From Tritonibacter mobilis (lineage in GTDB: Bacteria > Pseudomonadota > Alphaproteobacteria > Rhodobacterales > Rhodobacteraceae), in contig NZ_LNWY01000012.1 in the NCBI RefSeq assembly GCF_001681715.1, forward strand, positions 336,439 through 400,438: DNA of 64,000 nt, in the 5' to 3' direction. Below, piece by piece: positions 36,721 through 45,216 of the stretch. The notes beneath the pieces are model-generated. The model saw only the letters and a list, made by a program, of their open reading frames with translations. It searched no databases and was not told the DNA's origin. Both the position numbers and the translations under genes were made by a program. Numbering within the stretch: the first letter of the stretch is position 1; every line of letters begins with the position of its first letter.

Positions 36721-37245
36721 ATGAACAGATTGCAAAGCCTCGCGCTGCTTGCCGCCCTGACCACCCTGCCCTTCACGCTGGCCCTTGCGGCGCAGGAGGC
36801 TGACGCCCCGCCGCGTGCACCGGATGCCGGATTGAGCGAAGACGCCGCCCCCGAAGAGCTGAGCGTTGAAGAGGCCGCGCCCGCATTTGAGATCCGCGAT
36901 GGGTATGACGTGGATATCGAGGAATTCCAGTGGACCCATCGTCCGGTGGTGGTCTTTGCCGACAGCCCGGCGGACCCGCGATACCAAGAGCAGATCGACG
37001 AGCTGTTACAAGACATCCCGGCGTTGATGACGCGCGATGTGGTGGTGTTTGTGGACACTGACCCAAAGGCGCGCTCTGCCCTGCGCAAAAAGCTGCGCCC
37101 GCGCGGGTTCATGCTGGTTCTGATTGGCAAGGATGGCGGTGTGAAACTGCGCAAACCGCTGCCGTGGAGCGTGCGTGAATTGAGCCGCAGCATCGACAAG
37201 ATGCCCACCCGGCAACGCGAAATCGAGGCCCGGCGCGGCGGGTAA
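36721..37245 (+). CDS. DUF4174 exported protein
   Basis: 174 aa, GAGGAG five bases before the ATG. Signal peptide LQSLALLAALTTLPFTLALAAQE (cleavage about residue 24), an acidic linker, then DUF4174 from about residue 66: EEFQWTHRPVVVFADSPADPRYQEQ, TRDVVVFVDTDPKARSALRKKLRPRGFMLVLIGKDGGVKLRKPLPW. Thioredoxin-like fold is predicted for the family, but no CxxC exists. Periplasmic, function unknown. Divergent from the sulfotransferase gene. Confidence 0.88.
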   Translation: MNRLQSLALLAALTTLPFTLALAAQEADAPPRAPDAGLSEDAAPEELSVEEAAPAFEIRDGYDVDIEEFQWTHRPVVVFADSPADPRYQEQIDELLQDIPALMTRDVVVFVDTDPKARSALRKKLRPRGFMLVLIGKDGGVKLRKPLPWSVRELSRSIDKMPTRQREIEARRGG

Positions 37246-37270
37246 TCTCTGTTTCGTGCAAAGCGCGCGC

Positions 37271-37798
37271 CTAGTGGGTGCGGCCGCGTGAATAAAACAG
37301 ACGCATGTTGCGCCGGTCGAAGACTGCGGTGAACTTGGCCTCCGGGTCGAAGATCAGCACCGATGTGGGGTCGAGAAGCGCGTTGAAATAGGCATCTTCC
37401 ATCTCGACCGCCATACAATCCTTGCCACCGGTGCCCGAGGACAGCACCCCAAGACCTAGTGGCAGATCGCGGGTCATGATCTGTTCGGTCACGACAGTGG
37501 GCGACATGCCGGAGATTTCGAAGGCCACCGGCTTGCCCTCGGTGATGGCGCGCATGCCTGTGTCGACGTCGCGGACCTTTTTCACCATGGAGGTGATCCG
37601 GCTCGCCTTCACCTCGAAGAGGGCGGCGGTGCAATTGACCCGCGAGAAGAAGTAATATGTCTCGCCCAGCTTCACCCAATCCTGAATTTGCGAGCGGACC
37701 TTTTCCTCCTGATCGAGGCTGCAGGCCGCCATCAAAGCAGAGCCAACCAGCACCCCGGTGAGGGTACGCAGAAGGCGGCGAGGACGGGAAAGCGGCAC
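37271..37798 (-). CDS. Lipoprotein of unknown function in the pcc region
   Basis: 175 aa from a GTG that gives a textbook lipoprotein signal: PLSRPRRLLRTLTGVLVGSALMAACS with lipobox MAAC, and GGAG nine bases upstream. ATGs at 37825 and 37864 would add a poor extension. The mature domain has QIQDWVKLGETYYFFSRVNCTAALFEV and a C-terminal FDPEAKFTAVFDRRNMRLFYSRGR. Typical Rhodobacteraceae-only protein; no known fold recognised. Lies after pccA on the same strand (224 bp gap). Confidence 0.7.
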   Translation of the reverse strand: MPLSRPRRLLRTLTGVLVGSALMAACSLDQEEKVRSQIQDWVKLGETYYFFSRVNCTAALFEVKASRITSMVKKVRDVDTGMRAITEGKPVAFEISGMSPTVVTEQIMTRDLPLGLGVLSSGTGGKDCMAVEMEDAYFNALLDPTSVLIFDPEAKFTAVFDRRNMRLFYSRGRTH

Positions 37799-38022
37799 GA
37801 GCAAAATCTCCGGCAATATCGGCATGGTGAAAACACCGGCAGGCAGAGACCTGCGGCAGGGCATATGCGTCAAAAATAGGCGCGCGCCCTTCAGAAAGGC
37901 TTAACGCCCCGGCCTGGTTGCTGGATTTTTGCGGAAATTTTGGCCCGCACGCACTGATCTGTTCCGCGCGCGGATGCGGCGGGATGAGATCAGGGGATAT
38001 GCGGGCCAAATGGGTCAATGGA

Positions 38023-40053
38023 TCACTCGAATTCGATGATCACATCATCCACCGCGAGGCTGTCGCCAGCGCCCGCGTTGATCTTGGAGACCACGGATTT
38101 TTTCTCGGCGCGCAGGATGTTTTCCATCTTCATCGCCTCGATGGTGCAAAGCGCCTGCCCTTCCTGCACTTCTTGGCCCACCTCGACGTTGATTTTCACA
38201 ACAAGACCGGGCATCGGGCACAGGAGCATCTTGGAGGTATCCGGCGGCAGTTTTTCCGGCATCAAAGCTGCCAGTTCGGCCTGACGCGGACGGCGCACAT
38301 GCACCTTGAGGTCAGCCCCCCGGCTGCGCACGCGGAAGCCTTGGGTGATCTTGTCGACCTTCAGAACCAAGGGCGCACCATCGGTCAGCACATGCGCGAG
38401 GCTATCCCCCGGCGTCCAGTCGGAGCTGACGCGGATTTCGCTTTTGTCCTCAAACCGCACGGTGGCGCCTTCGGGATCTGCAGAGATGCGCAGCGCATAA
38501 GAGTGATCGCCAATGGCCACCACCCAGTTGTTGCCAACCCGGCGTTCGTGGTTGTCCATGCGGCCTGAGACCTGCGTGCGGCGGATTTCGGCAACACGGT
38601 GCATCGCCGCACAAGACGCCGCAATCCGGCGCAGGTCGCTTTCGGGCAGGTTCACACCGTCAAAGCCCTCGGGGTATTCCTCGGCAATAAAGGCGGTGGT
38701 CATATCGCCCGAGACGAATTTCGGATGATCCATCACCGCCGACAGGAACGGCAGGTTGTGACCGATGCCTTCGACCTCGAAACTATCAAGCGCCACGCGC
38801 ATCGCCTCAATGGCCGCCTCACGGGTCGGCGCCCAAGTGCAGAGCTTGGCGATCATCGGGTCGTAATACATTGAAATCTCACCGCCCTCATAGACGCCGG
38901 TGTCATTGCGCACGACCACATCGCCCGCATCCCCCGGTGCCACGCCGGGCGTATAGGCCGCCGTTTCCGCCGGGGGGCGATAGCGGGTAAGACGCCCGAT
39001 GGAGGGCAGGAAGTTGCGGTAGGGATCTTCGGCATAAAGGCGGTTTTCAATCGCCCAACCGGTGAGCTTGACGTCATCTTGGGTGATCGACAGCTCCTTG
39101 CCAGCAGCCACGCGGATCATCTGCTCCACAAGGTCAACACCGGTGATGAGTTCGGTCACCGGGTGTTCGACCTGCAAACGAGTGTTCATCTCAAGGAAGT
39201 AGAAGTTCTTGTTGCCATCAACGATGAATTCCACGGTGCCCGCAGAGGCATAGCCCACGGCCTTGGCCAGCGCGACGGATTGCTCGCCCATGGCGCGGCG
39301 GGTCTCTTCATCGAGGAAGGGGCTGGGCGCCTCTTCGACGACCTTCTGGTTGCGGCGCTGGATCGAGCATTCACGCTCACCCAAGTAAACGCCGTTGCCA
39401 TGGGCATCACAAAGCACCTGAATTTCGATGTGGCGTGGTTGGGTGACGAATTTCTCAATGAAAATCCGGTCATCGCCAAAGGAGTTCGCGGCCTCGTTTT
39501 TGGAGGATTGGAAGCCTTCGCGCGCCTCTTCGTCGTTCCATGCAATCCGCATGCCCTTGCCGCCGCCGCCCGCAGAGGCTTTGATCATCACCGGATAGCC
39601 GATCTCGTTGGAGATCTTCACTGCCTCATCGGCATCCGCGATCAGGCCCATGTAGCCCGGTACGGTGGAAACGCCTGCTTCCTGGGCGATTTTTTTCGAG
39701 GTGATCTTGTCCCCCATCGCCTCGATCGCGCCTTTGGGCGGGCCGACAAAGGCGACGCCTGCGGCCTCCAGCGCCTCGGCGAATTTGGCGTTTTCCGACA
39801 GGAAGCCATAGCCCGGATGCACCGCCTGCGCGCCCGAGGATTTGATCGCCGCCATGACGTTGTCGATGACGATATAGGATTGGTTGGCGGGGGCTGGCCC
39901 CACATGCACCGCCTCATCCGCCATTTGCACATGCAGCGCTTGACGGTCGGCATCAGAGTAGATGGCGACGGTCTCAATGCCCATCTTGCGCGCGGTCTTG
40001 ATGACGCGACAGGCGATTTCCCCCCGGTTGGCGATCAGGATCTTATCAAACAT
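38023..40053 (-). CDS. pccA: Propionyl-CoA carboxylase biotin-carrying alpha subunit
   Basis: 676 aa. Biotin carboxylase domain from MFDKILIANRGEIACRVIKTARKMG, ATP-grasp KASAGGGGKGMRIA near 160, EMNTRLQVEHPVTELITGVD near 288-306; BT domain about 460-600; biotinyl domain with EAMKMEN (K642). Works with PccB to carboxylate propionyl-CoA to methylmalonyl-CoA in the cytoplasm. AAGGG six bases before the ATG. pccB is 3.3 kb upstream, separated by small unknown genes. Confidence 0.96.
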   Translation of the reverse strand: MFDKILIANRGEIACRVIKTARKMGIETVAIYSDADRQALHVQMADEAVHVGPAPANQSYIVIDNVMAAIKSSGAQAVHPGYGFLSENAKFAEALEAAGVAFVGPPKGAIEAMGDKITSKKIAQEAGVSTVPGYMGLIADADEAVKISNEIGYPVMIKASAGGGGKGMRIAWNDEEAREGFQSSKNEAANSFGDDRIFIEKFVTQPRHIEIQVLCDAHGNGVYLGERECSIQRRNQKVVEEAPSPFLDEETRRAMGEQSVALAKAVGYASAGTVEFIVDGNKNFYFLEMNTRLQVEHPVTELITGVDLVEQMIRVAAGKELSITQDDVKLTGWAIENRLYAEDPYRNFLPSIGRLTRYRPPAETAAYTPGVAPGDAGDVVVRNDTGVYEGGEISMYYDPMIAKLCTWAPTREAAIEAMRVALDSFEVEGIGHNLPFLSAVMDHPKFVSGDMTTAFIAEEYPEGFDGVNLPESDLRRIAASCAAMHRVAEIRRTQVSGRMDNHERRVGNNWVVAIGDHSYALRISADPEGATVRFEDKSEIRVSSDWTPGDSLAHVLTDGAPLVLKVDKITQGFRVRSRGADLKVHVRRPRQAELAALMPEKLPPDTSKMLLCPMPGLVVKINVEVGQEVQEGQALCTIEAMKMENILRAEKKSVVSKINAGAGDSLAVDDVIIEFE

Positions 40054-40196
40054 GGGCTGTCCCTTGTGGTCCGTGTTGATGGGTCTGACGCGCACACAAA
40101 AAACCGCCGCGCACGGGGATGTCCCGTGGCGGCGGTGCGCCCGCGTCAAAGCGAGATGTCAGCAGGGCGCGGAGTTCCCGCGCGCCCGAGGCCGGT

Positions 40197-40400
40197 TTAG
40201 CAGCGGCCCGGATTTTCCTTGCAGTAGATGAGGTTGCCAGCAACGCCGACGGCTGCGCCAGTGACGAGGCTGCCGTTGAGCAATGCGGCCCCTGCCGCCC
40301 CTGCACCGGCACCATAGAGCACCTGTTCACCGGTGGTATCGCCGCAGGCCGCAACGGCTGCGGTGCCTGCGAGCAGGGCCGCAATGAGTGATTTACGCAT
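40197..40400 (-). CDS. Small glycine-zipper lipoprotein before pccA
   Basis: 67 aa. Excellent AAAGGAG seven bases upstream. Lipoprotein signal MRKSLIAALLAGTAAVAAC (C19). Then a glycine-zipper helix GAGAGAAGAALLNGSLVTGAAVGVAGNLIYC and a cysteine-containing tail CKENPGRC. Likely an outer- or inner-membrane anchored small protein. Same strand as pccA, 143 bp upstream. Function unknown. Confidence 0.82.
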   Translation of the reverse strand: MRKSLIAALLAGTAAVAACGDTTGEQVLYGAGAGAAGAALLNGSLVTGAAVGVAGNLIYCKENPGRC

Positions 40401-40972
40401 CGAAATGCTCCTTTGGATCGTTCTGCATGGTTGAGAGCCAATTTGCCGGTCCAACGCATATCGTCCAGATAAGTTCCGCGCAATCTTGCCGCATGGGCGA
40501 CAGATCGCCCGCGATAACCACGCAATTGGCGGGCTTTCGCCCATTCTTGAGGCGCGCGTGCGCAGATGCACAGGGATTGCGCGGCGGCAAGGCCAGAGCT
40601 TTGATCAATATGCGGATTTTCGCCGCGCACAGCGTCTTTGCCGGGTCGGCACAAAGACAGCTGAGACGCGGGAGAGAGAGACCCAAAAGCGGGCAGCTGG
40701 CGCGGGGGGGCGCACAGCTGCCCAGTCAGGTTTTGGGGCCAGAACAACAGCCAGAAGGGACGAAAAGGCTGCGTAGGCAGATCCACCCTGCCAGCGCCGG
40801 AACGGCTTGAAAACCGCGCCGTTAAATCAGCGGGATTATTGGCAGCAGGCCGCGCAAATTCCAGAATTGGTAGCAAAAAGACGCCGATACACGCATGGGG
40901 TGTAATACGACACGCGGATTTCCGCTGCCGTAATGAACCCATTTCGGTGATATGACGCCCCTTTTGCATTCC
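40401..40972. other. 572-bp intergenic stretch, no gene recognised
   Basis: Between two minus-strand genes. Short overlapping frames on both strands match nothing. It presumably holds a separate promoter for the small lipoprotein and pccA. No clear TTTGC array was found here. Confidence 0.4.
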
Positions 40973-41320
40973 TCAGCCCCCAAACGCCTCGGGGAAGGAG
41001 CGGCGCGCGACGTCAACGTCGATCACCAGAAGCGACTCATAGCTTTCAGGATCAAAGGGATCATCAACCGCAACCACCTCGCGTCCGAACAGCCAGCTCA
41101 GCCGTCCTGCGTCCAGATTGCCACGTTCAAAGGGCTGGTCGCCAAAGTTTTCCCAGAGCGCTTTCATAAAGCCCGCATCCGCCCGCCGATCTGCGGGTTT
41201 GCGGTCGCGAAACCGCTCACGCCGGGTGATCGGCGTGATGCCCTTTGGGTTGGGGCGACGGATGACAAATTGGAAATCGGTGCCGGGAAGACGGCCGGGA
41301 AAGCCGCGATGTTTTAGCAT
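40973..41320 (-). CDS. Conserved small unknown protein in the pcc cluster
   Basis: 115 aa from MLKHRGFPGRLPGTDFQFV, GGAGG seven bases upstream. Strongly basic N-terminal half (RRPNPKGITPITRRERFRDRKPADRR), acidic C-terminal half (DDPFDPESYESLLVIDVDVARRSF). No signal peptide, no known domain. I recognise it as a recurrent neighbour of pcc genes in Rhodobacteraceae. Function unknown. Confidence 0.7.
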   Translation of the reverse strand: MLKHRGFPGRLPGTDFQFVIRRPNPKGITPITRRERFRDRKPADRRADAGFMKALWENFGDQPFERGNLDAGRLSWLFGREVVAVDDPFDPESYESLLVIDVDVARRSFPEAFGG

Positions 41321-41357
41321 GGGAGTGCCTCCGGTCCGGCACCCCGCAGGTCGGAAA

Positions 41358-41379
41358 GGTCCGGCCACAGGGCCGGACC
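41358..41379. repeat. Strong stem-loop between two small pcc-cluster genes
   Basis: GGTCCGGCC-ACAG-GGCCGGACC, perfect 9-bp stem, no T-run. May trim or stabilise the transcript between the 47-aa lipoprotein and the 115-aa gene. Confidence 0.7.
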
Positions 41380-41389
41380 CCTGAAGTGA

Positions 41390-41533
41390 TTACTTATACT
41401 TACCGGTGTAGACCGGCTCTTGAGAGATCGGCTCGGGATCAACCACGACGAACTCTTCTTCGCGCTGACCTGCGCATGCGGAAACTGCGGCCAGCAGGCC
41501 TGCGAGGGTGATGAGTTTGATGCTCTTGGACAT
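41390..41533 (-). CDS. 47-aa lipoprotein in the pcc cluster
   Basis: AGGAG stands six bases before the ATG. The product starts MSKSIKLITLAGLLAAVSAC: a complete lipoprotein signal with C20 in lipobox VSAC, then a 27-residue acidic tail (AGQREEEFVVVDPEPISQ and EPVYTGKYK). Same strand and spacing as its neighbours, so part of the pcc transcript. Entericidin-sized lipoproteins of this kind are seldom annotated. Role unknown; not detected by family recognition, only by signal, ribosome site and context. Confidence 0.75.
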   Translation of the reverse strand: MSKSIKLITLAGLLAAVSACAGQREEEFVVVDPEPISQEPVYTGKYK

Positions 41534-41747
41534 GTCTGTCTCCTAAGATCATTGCTGAAACCTGCGCGGGCGAATGCCCGCACCTCTGACAATCCGACAG
41601 GCAAAAAACCTGTGGACCGAGGCGCATATTTGCGTCCTGCGCGTAGCATAGCGCCATTGGTTTCAAGGATATATGTAAATTCTGCAGTGTCGCCGCCCTG
41701 TGGCGCGAAAATCGCAGAAAAATGCCGAAATTGCGTCTCAACCGTCA

Positions 41748-42200
41748 TCAGAACCCCTCCCAGACGCAAGCGTTGTCCTCAACGCGGTAGGTCTCAAAGA
41801 ACTGGGTGGCCTCAGGCTCGCTGCTGCCGAAGGGCAGAACACGGTCCGAGAGCGAGATGACCACGCGCTCCGGCGCGATCTCATAAAGGCGCAGATAAGG
41901 CACCGCGACCTCTGTGCAGAGGTAGTCGATATCGTCGGCTCTGGCGTCCGGATCACCGTCTTTGGCGATCTCGGGCGCGACAAAGCGAAAGCGCGCCCAA
42001 AGCGCACCGGGCGCGTCATCCAGCAAGACTTCAGACAGTGTCACCGGTTGCGCGGAAGGCACCGGTATCAATGCGGGCGTCTGTTCCGTGGTATCACCCC
42101 CCGCACCGGACGCCGCAAAAGACGCCGAGAGCGGAAGCGTGAGACAGGCAGCGACGGTGGCAAGGCGGCAAATTGCGGACAGCCGCGCGCCGCGCAACAC
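41748..42200 (-). CDS. DUF6497-type exported protein
   Basis: About 150 aa from a GTG; the start is uncertain because the frame stays open to 42566 and no good ribosome site is seen. The segment LRGARLSAICRLATVAACLTLPLSASFAAS acts as a signal peptide. The conserved body: QPVTLSEVLLDDAPGALWARFRFVAPEI, DIDYLCTEVAVPYL, ERVVISLSDRVLPFGSSEPEATQFFE, ending ACVWEGF, with two cysteines able to pair. Periplasmic. Known to me as a Rhodobacterales family next to pcc genes; function unknown. Confidence 0.7.
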   Translation of the reverse strand: MLRGARLSAICRLATVAACLTLPLSASFAASGAGGDTTEQTPALIPVPSAQPVTLSEVLLDDAPGALWARFRFVAPEIAKDGDPDARADDIDYLCTEVAVPYLRLYEIAPERVVISLSDRVLPFGSSEPEATQFFETYRVEDNACVWEGF

Positions 42201-42502
42201 AACCCAACGCTGTATGGATTTACCTACCAAATTGCCGCAGCCCCGACCCCAATCAGATTGGGCTCCTCCTGCCGGGGCTGCGGGCGCAGCGCCGGTGGCG
42301 CGCGCTAAACTCAGTCTGGCTGAGCCGGAGCATGCAACCGATTCGGCCTCTGTGTCAAATACTGTTACAAATTTGTGCAAGAGCACCCCGCCTCGCCCGA
42401 TCTGCGCGCAGATTGTAAACATGTTACAAGAATTCAGGGGCTTATTGGGCATATCACTTGCCATTTGGCGTGATTCCGGCCGGTTTCTACGCAGAGTGGA
42501 GA
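42201..42502. promoter_or_regulatory. Spacer with two palindromes upstream of the DUF6497 gene
   Basis: ACAAATTTGT at 42367-42376 and TTGTAA-ACATG-TTACAA at 42413-42429, in an A/T-rich patch where a promoter for the DUF6497 and downstream genes would be expected. Both contain TGTTACAA or TTACAA words. Regulator unknown. Confidence 0.45.
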
Positions 42503-42856
42503 TCATTTTAACCTCCTCTGAGAGCGCTTTGCCTGTGCCACCCAACGTGCGCGATGCGCCGGGCACGCCAAGAGAGCCGCAATCTTTGCGCTCAGACCCG
42601 GCGCGACCGGGGCGGCAACGCGTCCGCCCGCTTTGATTCGAATCATATCGCCCTCACGGGTGAGCTGAACCACAGGGGAAAACCCCCGCACCCGTTTGAG
42701 CATCCGCCACATATCCTGTCGGATCTGGTGGGCCAGCCGGAGCGGATCGCCCTCTGGTAGAGTGGTGGACGCCACCACGTCAAAGCGCGCGGGCAGTTGG
42801 CGGGAGAGTGTCAGCTCCCCCACCTCGCGCGTGATATGCCAAAGTCCATGCGTCAT
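42503..42856 (-). CDS. Conserved unknown protein downstream of pccB
   Basis: 117 aa: MTHGLWHITREVGELTLSRQLPARFDVVASTTLPEGDPLRLAHQIRQDMWRMLKRVRGFSPVVQLTREGDMIRIKAGGRVAAP, then a basic tail KRSQRRLK. No signal peptide or known domain; the pattern is typical of a small Rhodobacteraceae-conserved protein. Its ATG overlaps the stop of the preceding membrane-protein gene (ATGA), so it is translationally coupled into the pccB transcript. Confidence 0.75.
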   Translation of the reverse strand: MTHGLWHITREVGELTLSRQLPARFDVVASTTLPEGDPLRLAHQIRQDMWRMLKRVRGFSPVVQLTREGDMIRIKAGGRVAAPVAPGLSAKIAALLACPAHRARWVAQAKRSQRRLK

Positions 42857-43338
42857 GAGGAAGAAAATGGAACTTGCGCCGCTTCAGCAGGAGTTTGCCA
42901 AATGAGCGCGAGGATAAACATGATTAGGCAAGCGTACCCAATGAGGCAGAGAATCCAAAACGGCCCTACAAGCGTCCGGCTTACGTTAATAAGATGTTCT
43001 TCACCAAAGGCGCTCCCGCCCCTTCCGTAAGAAACAATCCACGCCGCATACTTGTTTCCCTTCTCCGACCGCACCCCATTTCTGTTATACACCTCCATTG
43101 CGTAGGTGCTTTGGAATGTGATGGCCAAAAACCACGCTAAAATAGTTGCGGCGAACAAAGTGAATACACCCATTGTTGCGAGCAACTTTAGAAGCAAACT
43201 AGAGACCTCAGCCAAATACTTGAGCTGAAGTAAAATGATCCCTAGCGGCACTGACGAAATTCCAATTGACGCTTTTGACTGTTCAACAGCCTCCTTAAGA
43301 GCATCTAAATAGTTTGAATCGTCTCGTTCCATGTTCAT
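42853..43338 (-). CDS. Unknown membrane protein inserted behind pccB
   Basis: 161 aa from the ATG of a TGATG overlap with the pccB stop. A soluble N-terminus ([20 protein letters not shown]), a hydrophobic region with two TM helices (residues about 28-80, LLLKLLATMGVFTLFAATILAWFLAIT), an intervening loop, and a third TM (PFWILCLIGYACLIMFILALIW) near the end. Base composition is clearly more A/T-rich than pccB or the next gene. No family recognised. The perfect coupling on both sides is striking for a foreign-looking gene. Confidence 0.65.
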   Translation of the reverse strand: MNMERDDSNYLDALKEAVEQSKASIGISSVPLGIILLQLKYLAEVSSLLLKLLATMGVFTLFAATILAWFLAITFQSTYAMEVYNRNGVRSEKGNKYAAWIVSYGRGGSAFGEEHLINVSRTLVGPFWILCLIGYACLIMFILALIWQTPAEAAQVPFSSS

Positions 43339-44870
43339 CAGAGCGGAATATTGTCGTGCTTTTTCCACGGGTTCGCGAGCTTCTTGCCACGCAGGCTGGC
43401 AAAGGCGCGCGCCACGCGGCGGCGGGTGGATTTGGGCTGGATCACCTCATCAATGAACCCCCGCTCTGCCGCCACAAATGGATTGGCAAAGCGGTCCTCA
43501 TAGTCAGCCGTATGCGCCGCGATCTTCTCGGGGTCGTTCAGATCGGCGCGATGGATGATCTCGGTTGCGCCCTTGGCGCCCATTACCGCGATCTCGGCAG
43601 TGGGCCATGCGTAGTTGAAATCGCCGCGCAGGTGTTTGGACGCCATCACGTCATAGGCACCACCATACGCCTTGCGGGTAATGACCGTGACCTTTGGCAC
43701 CGTCGCCTCGCCATAGGCAAACAGGAGCTTGGCACCATGTTTGATAACTCCGCCATATTCCTGTGCAGTCCCCGGCAGGAACCCCGGCACGTCTACAAAG
43801 GTCAGGATCGGAATTTCAAAGGCATCGCAGAAGCGCACAAAGCGCGCCGCCTTGCGCGAGGAGTCGATATCTAGACAGCCCGCCAGCACCATCGGCTGAT
43901 TGGCCACCACGCCCACACTCTGCCCCTCAAGACGAATGAACCCGGTGATGATGTTCTTGGCGAAGTCTTCCTGGATCTCGTAGAAATCACCCTCATCCGC
44001 CACTTTGGTGATGAGTTCCTTCATATCATAAGGTGTGTTGGCGTTTTCCGGGATCAGCGTATCAAGGCTGTCCTCGATCCGCGCGGGGTCGTCAAAGAAG
44101 GGGCGCACGGGTGGTTTTTCGCGATTGTTTGCAGGCAGGAAATCCACCAGACGGCGTACTTCGGCCAGCGCTTCGACGTCGTTTTCAAAGGCGCCATCGG
44201 CCACGGAGGATTTCTTGGTATGGGTGGAGGCCCCGCCCAGCTCCTCGGCGGTGACCTGTTCGTTGGTCACGGTTTTTACAACATCCGGCCCGGTCACGAA
44301 CATATAGGATGTGTCCTTCACCATAAAGATGAAGTCGGTCATCGCAGGGCTATAGACCGCACCACCGGCACAGGGCCCCATGATGACGGAAATCTGCGGG
44401 ATCACGCCAGAGGCCATGATGTTGCGCTGGAAGATTTCCGCATAGCCCGCGAGTGCATCGACGCCTTCTTGAATACGGGCACCGCCGGAATCGTTGAGAC
44501 CGATGATCGGCGCGCCGTTCTGGATCGCCATATCCTGGATCTTGCAGATCTTTTGCGCGTGGGTTGCGGACACCGAGCCGCCCAGCACGGTGAAATCCTG
44601 TGAGAACACATAGACCTGACGACCATTGATGGTGCCCCAGCCGGTGATCACACCGTCGCCTGCGGGCTTGTTGTTCTCCATGCCAAAATCGGTGCAACGA
44701 TGGCTGATGAACATATCGAACTCTTCAAAGCTGCCTTCGTCCAGCAGGAGTTCGATGCGTTCGCGGGCGGTCAGCTTGCCGCGCGCGTGCTGTGCATCAA
44801 TGCGTTTTTGTCCACCGCCGAGCCGCGCGTTTTCGCGGCGCTCTTCGAGTTCGGCAAGGATATCCTTCAT
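43338..44870 (-). CDS. pccB: Propionyl-CoA carboxylase beta subunit
   Basis: 510 aa carboxyltransferase. [24 protein letters not shown] start; [40 protein letters not shown] and [37 protein letters not shown] are the acyl-CoA and carboxybiotin-binding regions (oxyanion glycines). Transfers carboxyl from PccA biotin to propionyl-CoA. First gene of the minus-strand cluster; its upstream region carries five GCAAA/TTTGC words expected to bind the ScfR paralogue encoded 1.8 kb away. Confidence 0.97.
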   Translation of the reverse strand: MKDILAELEERRENARLGGGQKRIDAQHARGKLTARERIELLLDEGSFEEFDMFISHRCTDFGMENNKPAGDGVITGWGTINGRQVYVFSQDFTVLGGSVSATHAQKICKIQDMAIQNGAPIIGLNDSGGARIQEGVDALAGYAEIFQRNIMASGVIPQISVIMGPCAGGAVYSPAMTDFIFMVKDTSYMFVTGPDVVKTVTNEQVTAEELGGASTHTKKSSVADGAFENDVEALAEVRRLVDFLPANNREKPPVRPFFDDPARIEDSLDTLIPENANTPYDMKELITKVADEGDFYEIQEDFAKNIITGFIRLEGQSVGVVANQPMVLAGCLDIDSSRKAARFVRFCDAFEIPILTFVDVPGFLPGTAQEYGGVIKHGAKLLFAYGEATVPKVTVITRKAYGGAYDVMASKHLRGDFNYAWPTAEIAVMGAKGATEIIHRADLNDPEKIAAHTADYEDRFANPFVAAERGFIDEVIQPKSTRRRVARAFASLRGKKLANPWKKHDNIPL

Positions 44871-44968
44871 GGCAAATGCCCCCTGATCAGTTTGGGCCCA
44901 CTGTTTTGAACAGAGTTGAACCGGGTTCGTTGGCGCCGACCCTAGCTTGGCCCCGCCCCTCACCCAAG

Positions 44969-45022
44969 GCAAATATCGCAAATTTGCAAATACAATGCAT
45001 ACCCATTATGCAAACTGGCAAA
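44969..45022. promoter_or_regulatory. TTTGC operator array upstream of pccB
   Basis: GCAAA words (TTTGC on the pccB strand) at 44969, 44978, 44986, 45010 and 45018, i.e. 8-9 bp apart within each group; the third forms the palindrome TTTGCAAA (44983-44990). The Rhodobacter PccR site is described as repeated TTTGCAAA, so this is the expected binding region of the regulator at 46656-48044. The remainder of 44871-45216 has no gene; it is the divergent spacer with the MFS gene. Confidence 0.7.
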
Positions 45023-45216
45023 TTAGCTAATTCAAGGCTCGAAATGGATCGTGCCGCCTGCACCGCACACCACAGAACAAACGTGCCACTAAGTGACCTG
45101 CGACACAGACAGGCTTTGGCGTGGCGCACAAGATTGTACCCTTGAGTGCGGGTTTATTGGACAAGCACCGCTCCGCGCCGTAAACGGTTAACACGCAAAC
45201 TAAACCGAGACGTATA

